Source: SZUA-442 sp051011415 (GTDB taxonomy: Bacteria > Actinomycetota > Acidimicrobiia > Spongiisociales > UBA5794). Taken from it: a DNA stretch of 9,897 nt. Below, piece after piece: positions 6,242-9,897 of this stretch. Location: the NCBI GenBank assembly GCA_051011415.1, contig JBPCTY010000071.1, positions 1-9,897 of the forward strand, in the 5' to 3' direction. Position 1 is the first letter of the stretch. Each line of letters starts with the position of its first letter. A model generated the notes under the pieces. That model ran no database searches. It worked only from the letters and a program-made list of their open reading frames with translations, and was not told the origin of the DNA. The position numbers were made by a program, and so were the translations under genes.

Positions 6242-7632
6242 CCGACGAACGGGACCAGCAGCGCCCCTTGGGGTCGCGATGGTCGACCCTTGCCATGGTC
6301 GTTCTCGGCTGCGCTCTGGTTGCCATTACCGCTGCATCGTTCCGAACGCCGAACACAGACACGGAGATCCTGTTGTTGGCTGGGGCAACAGTCGGTCTGG
6401 TCGCATCCACCGCAGTACTGCTTCGGTTTGGATGGAGCTCAGTCGCCAGTAGCGCAGTGGTTGGTGCTTCGACCATCGGGATCATGCTGGTATTGGCTGT
6501 CACCGACTGGAGCGTTGTCTCCCAGGTGCGAGTCATCGTCGTCATGTCAGCGTTTGCCGGTTGCACCGCCCTGCTCGTTCTGGCGCGGATCGCTCTCAGC
6601 AGTCTGACCCTCGTCGTCATGGGAGCCGTGTTGATCGCTGTCTTCCTCGCTGCATCAGCCTCGGTGCTGGGTTCCGACGTCGAAATGGATGTCGTGCACC
6701 TCCACGAGCAGGCCGCGGACGCCCTCGCCTCGGGGAACAATCCCTATACGACGGGCAACGTCTCAGTGTGGGAGGACCGACCGGGCGACGATCTTGAGCT
6801 GATCAAGGAATACACCTACCCGCCTGCGACACTGGTGTGGTATTCAGCGGCAGCTTGGCTCACAGGGGATAGCCGCTGGGCCGGTGCTTTTGCTGTCGCT
6901 GCAGCATGTCTGATCCTGCTCGTCCATGGCGCCAGAAGCCCGATGGAATCCGGCATGCTTTGGCGCTGCATCGCTGCAATAGCGTTCATCGTCGGCAATC
7001 CCCTAACCCTCTTGATGGTCTCCCTCGGCTGGAACGAGACCATCGCTCTACCCGCCTTCGTTCTTGCCCTTGCGCTGTGGCGTCGCTCGATCATCGGAAC
7101 CGCGGTCGCAGTAGGGCTTGCGATAGCGACAAAGCAATACTTCATATTGATCGTTCCGGCTCTCGCAGTCCTCCCTGATCCGGCATCGAGGAAACGTCTC
7201 GTCATCGCCCTTGCGACATGCCTCGCGACATTCGTTCCGTTTCTGTTGTGGGATGCGGGAGGTTTGGTGGCCGGCACGGTGACCCACCACCTGACACGAG
7301 CTCCCCGCTCTGACGGACTCACGCTCGCCGGGCTAGGAATAGTGCTTCCAACGATCGTTGCTGTCGGTGCGTCGGTTGTTGTCGGGCTGCTGTTGGCCCG
7401 TCAGCGGCAAGGCGCTGGCCCCGCGTACCTTGCGTTTGCATCAGCGTTGGCTGTGTTCACGGTGCTCGCTGTCCGCGGATTCAGGAACAGCTGGTGGCTC
7501 GTAATCGTGCTCGTCGTGGTGGCCCTCGTCGATGCTGTCGAACCGGAGAACCCTGACGAACTATCAGCACGATCCGCCGATGATGAGCATCAATCTTCGA
7601 GTTCCGTCGAGGCTGGGAGGCGCCAGCGATGA
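6238..7632 (+). CDS. GT-C/GT87-like polytopic membrane glycosyltransferase (first paralogue)
   Basis: This 464-residue protein is very hydrophobic, with about a dozen or more membrane segments. After about five helices (roughly 15-35, 43-64, 68-91, 97-120, 121-145) comes a loop with Asp151 (VEMDVVHLHEQAADAL) and GNNPYT (166-171), then EYTYPP (191-196). An Asp in an outer loop followed by a G-x-NPY and a Y/F-TYPP motif is typical of GT87/DUF2029 enzymes such as mycobacterial PimE. Those use polyprenyl-phosphate sugars on the outer membrane face. Later conserved pieces shared with the next gene are GWNE (264-267), TKQYF (298-302), LLWD (336-339) and RSDGLTLAGLGI (357-368). The tail is polar. 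Donor and acceptor cannot be told. The start overlaps the small ORF by 4 nt and has only AGG (6224-6226) as a distant ribosome binding site. Confidence 0.8.
   Translation: MTDERDQQRPLGSRWSTLAMVVLGCALVAITAASFRTPNTDTEILLLAGATVGLVASTAVLLRFGWSSVASSAVVGASTIGIMLVLAVTDWSVVSQVRVIVVMSAFAGCTALLVLARIALSSLTLVVMGAVLIAVFLAASASVLGSDVEMDVVHLHEQAADALASGNNPYTTGNVSVWEDRPGDDLELIKEYTYPPATLVWYSAAAWLTGDSRWAGAFAVAAACLILLVHGARSPMESGMLWRCIAAIAFIVGNPLTLLMVSLGWNETIALPAFVLALALWRRSIIGTAVAVGLAIATKQYFILIVPALAVLPDPASRKRLVIALATCLATFVPFLLWDAGGLVAGTVTHHLTRAPRSDGLTLAGLGIVLPTIVAVGASVVVGLLLARQRQGAGPAYLAFASALAVFTVLAVRGFRNSWWLVIVLVVVALVDAVEPENPDELSARSADDEHQSSSSVEAGRRQR
7615..7620 (+). promoter_or_regulatory. Ribosome binding site of the second GT-C gene
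   Basis: GGGAGG sits at the end of the first GT-C gene, 8 nt before the ATG at 7629. Together with the ATGA overlap it fixes the start and suggests coupled translation of the pair. Confidence 0.65.
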
Positions 7633-9017
7633 CTCCGGGCTCCGAAAAGGAACTAGTCGAGGCCACCTCTGACGATCGAATGCGTCTACCGACGAGTAGA
7701 GAGTCAATCGTCATCGCCGCGTTCGTGATGCTTGCCTTTCTCGTCAATGGGGTTTGGGCGACCTCGGTTCTTGCGGTTGCCGGATCGGTCGCTTTGTTTG
7801 CAACGCTCTTTGCTGCATGGGGTACGGATGGAACCGCCTCAGGTCTGGTCAGACGAACTGCACCTTGGCTGGCGTTCTCGCTGACGACATATGCCGTCGT
7901 CTCCATTTGGTTCCCTGGGGTGCAGGTCGTTGGACGCGGGTTCTTTTGGTATCTCTGGTGGGCAGTTCCGATCGTTGCGACCGGCTTTGCTGTCCTGATT
8001 GCCAGCGACTTGATCGCACGCGGAGATCTCAAGAACCCTCGCGCGTTGTTTATCGCCTGCTATCTGTTTCTGGGGCTTGCCATTGCAGCAATCGCTTTCT
8101 CTGCAATAGCGGCAGAGGTTCCGGAGATTGATGTCCTCGAGATGCATCTTCAGGGCTCAGAGGCCCTGTGGGCAGGTGCCAATCCGTACACCTCAATCGA
8201 GGTTGAGAATACGAGTCCGTTTGAGCCTGATGGCGCCGTGATAAGCGGATACGTCTACACCCCGTCGGTGCTGATCGCGTACGCATCGGCATGGCGGTTG
8301 CTTGGCGATCCGAGGTGGGCAACAGCGATCAGTCTTGCCGCCCTTGTGATCCTGCTGGTACGGCCATGGGTGACCTCGGGACCGAGAGTGACCCTCGCTC
8401 GCATCTCGACTGGTCTGATGATCGCGGCATTGCCCTTCTTGGAACTCCTGATCAATCGAGGCTGGACTGATGCGCTGGCGCTGCCCTTTTTTCTCGGTTC
8501 GGCTCTCACCTGGCGCTCCCGACCCTGGCTTGCCGCGATTCTCCTCGGGGTCGGAGTATCGACCAAGGAGTACTTCATCGTGCTGGTGCCGCTTCTGCTC
8601 CTCATACCTGATGAATTCAAATGGCGGAGGGTCGCAGCTGTTGGTGGAACGGTTGCAGCGATCTATGCGCCGTTCGTGGTCTGGGACACCGCCGTTCTGC
8701 TCGGGCAGCGTGCGGCTCTCGGTGCTGCGGCTCATCGTTCAGACAGCCTCGGCCTTGCAGGTCTTGGCATCGAGGTTCCTGCGCTGGCATCAATCGGGAT
8801 TGCAGTGGTTGTCGCCATTGTGTTTGGTCTGCGACAACGATCCTCGGTCGACCTATGGCTGGGTGCAGCGGCAGTGCTCTCCGTGCTGTTCCTCACCGGG
8901 TTCCAGGCGTTTATCAACTACTGGATGGTGGTTATCGGGCTGGCGGCAATCGTCCTATCGATGCGGATCGAGCGCACGGGCGGTCAGCCTTCCGCGAGGT
9001 CCTCACCAGACGACTGA
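7629..9017 (+). CDS. GT-C/GT87-like polytopic membrane glycosyltransferase (second paralogue)
   Basis: This 462-residue membrane protein aligns by eye with the preceding gene across its core. It has about five N-terminal helices up to residue 164, Asp168 in PEIDVLEMHLQGSEAL, GANPYT (183-188), GYVYTP (207-212, the TYPP position), GWTD (278-281), TKEYF (312-316), VVWD (350-353) and RSDSLGLAGLGI (370-381). The shared landmarks in the same order show a tandem duplication that is now strongly diverged. The differences (VYTP for TYPP, WTD for WNE, KEYF for KQYF) hint at a different donor or acceptor. It is probably a polyprenyl-phosphate-sugar-dependent transferase acting on the outer membrane face; the substrate is unknown. 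The start overlaps the first paralogue by 4 nt (ATGA). The last 34 nt overlap the convergent GT2 gene. Confidence 0.78.
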   Translation: MTPGSEKELVEATSDDRMRLPTSRESIVIAAFVMLAFLVNGVWATSVLAVAGSVALFATLFAAWGTDGTASGLVRRTAPWLAFSLTTYAVVSIWFPGVQVVGRGFFWYLWWAVPIVATGFAVLIASDLIARGDLKNPRALFIACYLFLGLAIAAIAFSAIAAEVPEIDVLEMHLQGSEALWAGANPYTSIEVENTSPFEPDGAVISGYVYTPSVLIAYASAWRLLGDPRWATAISLAALVILLVRPWVTSGPRVTLARISTGLMIAALPFLELLINRGWTDALALPFFLGSALTWRSRPWLAAILLGVGVSTKEYFIVLVPLLLLIPDEFKWRRVAAVGGTVAAIYAPFVVWDTAVLLGQRAALGAAAHRSDSLGLAGLGIEVPALASIGIAVVVAIVFGLRQRSSVDLWLGAAAVLSVLFLTGFQAFINYWMVVIGLAAIVLSMRIERTGGQPSARSSPDD

Positions 9018-9897
9018 TCACCGGCCACCGAGCTGGATGTGTTCGGCAGCACGCTCTCGACAATCGTGATCGGTCTCTTCTTTACCTGCTGGTACATCCG
9101 ACCGAGGTACTCGCCCACGACTCCAAGAAAGAGTGCGTTCAACACGATTCCCATCATGACGAGGACTGCGAGGGATGTGAACCCTGCGGGAAGTTCGGCC
9201 TCGAGAACGATATTGGCGAACACATAGAAGCCGATACCGAACAGCATCACCATCGCCATGATGAAAGCCACCAGCGTTGCGATTCGTAGCGGGACGACGC
9301 TATGGAGCAGAATGCCGTCGGTGGCGAGGCCAACCAACTTCCTGAATGGAAATTTTGACTCGCCTGCGGTTCTCTCCGAGCGATCGTATTCAACGCCAGT
9401 CTGATCGAACCCGAAAGATGCGATCAATCCCCGAAGGTATGGGTGATAGTCGTCGATCTCGCTGAGCGCGGCGAGTATTCGTTTGTCGACAAGTCGAAAG
9501 TCGCCAGCACCGTGAGGCAACTCGTCAGCGCTCAGTGCATCGATAAGCCAGTAGAAGAAGGAGCGGGCTTGTGTGATGAACCAGCCTTCCTTGCGTCGGC
9601 GCCGAACGCCGTAGACCACCGCATAGCCCTCCTCGTACAGAGAGAGAAACTCAGGGATGAGCTCAGGAGGGTCCTGGAGATCGGCATCGAGTTGGATCGC
9701 AGCTTCTCCCCGTGCCGCTCTGTAGCCAGTGAGGATGGACCGTTGAAACCCGAAGTTCCGGGAGAACCGAAGACAGCGAACGCGGTCGTCCTTGGTTGAG
9801 AGCCTGTCGATCGCCGCAAACGTTCCGTCAGTCGAATGGTTGTCGGTGAACAAGATCTCGAACTCGTACCGTGGCTCAAGCTCGGCGAGGACTGGCG
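8984..9897 (-). CDS. GtrB/ArnC-like family 2 glycosyltransferase, N-terminus outside window
   Basis: The frame is open to the right edge, giving 303 visible residues (numbered here from the edge); the true start lies beyond 9897. It is a GT-A fold enzyme that probably moves a sugar from a nucleotide donor to polyprenyl phosphate at the inner membrane face. Visible motifs are FTDNHSTDGT (16-25), the metal/donor motif DADLQDPPE (70-78), GAGDFRLVDKR (129-139), YHPYLRGL (150-157) and a basic loop RTAGESKFPFRKL (175-187). Two membrane helices follow (about 203-226 and 239-262), then EYLGRMYQQVKKRP, the usual end of GtrB-type proteins. The polar Ser/Gly/Asp/Glu tail is variable. FTDN replaces the commoner VDDG at the first motif. 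The specific sugar cannot be inferred. It is convergent with, and overlaps, the second GT-C gene. Confidence 0.9.
   Translation of the reverse strand, partial: PVLAELEPRYEFEILFTDNHSTDGTFAAIDRLSTKDDRVRCLRFSRNFGFQRSILTGYRAARGEAAIQLDADLQDPPELIPEFLSLYEEGYAVVYGVRRRRKEGWFITQARSFFYWLIDALSADELPHGAGDFRLVDKRILAALSEIDDYHPYLRGLIASFGFDQTGVEYDRSERTAGESKFPFRKLVGLATDGILLHSVVPLRIATLVAFIMAMVMLFGIGFYVFANIVLEAELPAGFTSLAVLVMMGIVLNALFLGVVGEYLGRMYQQVKKRPITIVESVLPNTSSSVAGDQSSGEDLAEG

Noticed and set aside
6180..6452. Plus-strand ORF of 90 codons overlapping the start of the first GT-C gene
   Set aside because: It is in another frame of a gene with clear membrane-protein coding character, is Arg/Ser/Gly-rich, and has no good ribosome binding site.
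1..9897. CRISPR array, insertion sequence, tRNA or rRNA
   Set aside because: I saw no regularly spaced direct repeats, no transposase motifs or terminal repeats, and no structural RNA gene by reading both strands; nearly all of the window is covered by conserved coding sequence.

Overview
The window reads as a chromosomal stretch from a moderately GC-rich bacterium. An actinobacterial source, perhaps of the Acidimicrobiia type, is my best guess. The reasons are the strong G/C preference at third codon positions, a short epsilon subunit, and GT87-like (PimE-type) integral-membrane glycosyltransferases, which are typical of Actinomycetota. This assignment is inference. Two hallmarks of mycobacterial ATP synthase are absent: the b and delta subunits are not fused, and the alpha subunit has no long C-terminal extension.

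Positions 1-6019 hold the F1Fo ATP synthase operon in the classical bacterial order: atpB (3' part only), atpE, atpF, atpH, atpA, atpG, atpD, atpC. All are on the plus strand, with gaps from a 1-nt overlap to about 30 nt. Every catalytic landmark I looked for is present: the Fo arginine, the c-ring glutamate, both Walker A loops, the alpha arginine finger, the catalytic beta glutamate and DELSEED. The c subunit lacks the Na+ ligands, so the enzyme is probably H+-coupled. Ribosome-binding-site spacing favours the second ATG for atpF and an internal ATG, rather than an upstream TTG, for atpD.

Positions 6020-6241 are not empty. A 49-codon ORF (6092-6241) has a good Shine-Dalgarno sequence and ends in a 4-nt ATGA overlap with the next gene. 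The same stretch holds three short hairpins (each a 5-bp stem with a 3-nt loop) and a perfect 10-bp palindrome.

Positions 6238-9017 carry two tandem, divergent paralogues of polytopic GT-C/GT87-like membrane glycosyltransferases, again joined by an ATGA overlap. Both have about five membrane helices before the usual first catalytic Asp loop. On the minus strand, from 8984 to the right edge, lies a GtrB/ArnC-like family 2 glycosyltransferase with two C-terminal membrane helices. It is truncated at its N-terminus and overlaps the second GT-C gene tail to tail by 34 nt. Together the three suggest a polyprenyl-phosphate-sugar module: the GT2 enzyme would load sugar onto a lipid carrier and the GT-C enzymes would transfer it outside the membrane. 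That link is inferred from family and neighbourhood. I see no mobile element, CRISPR array, tRNA or rRNA.
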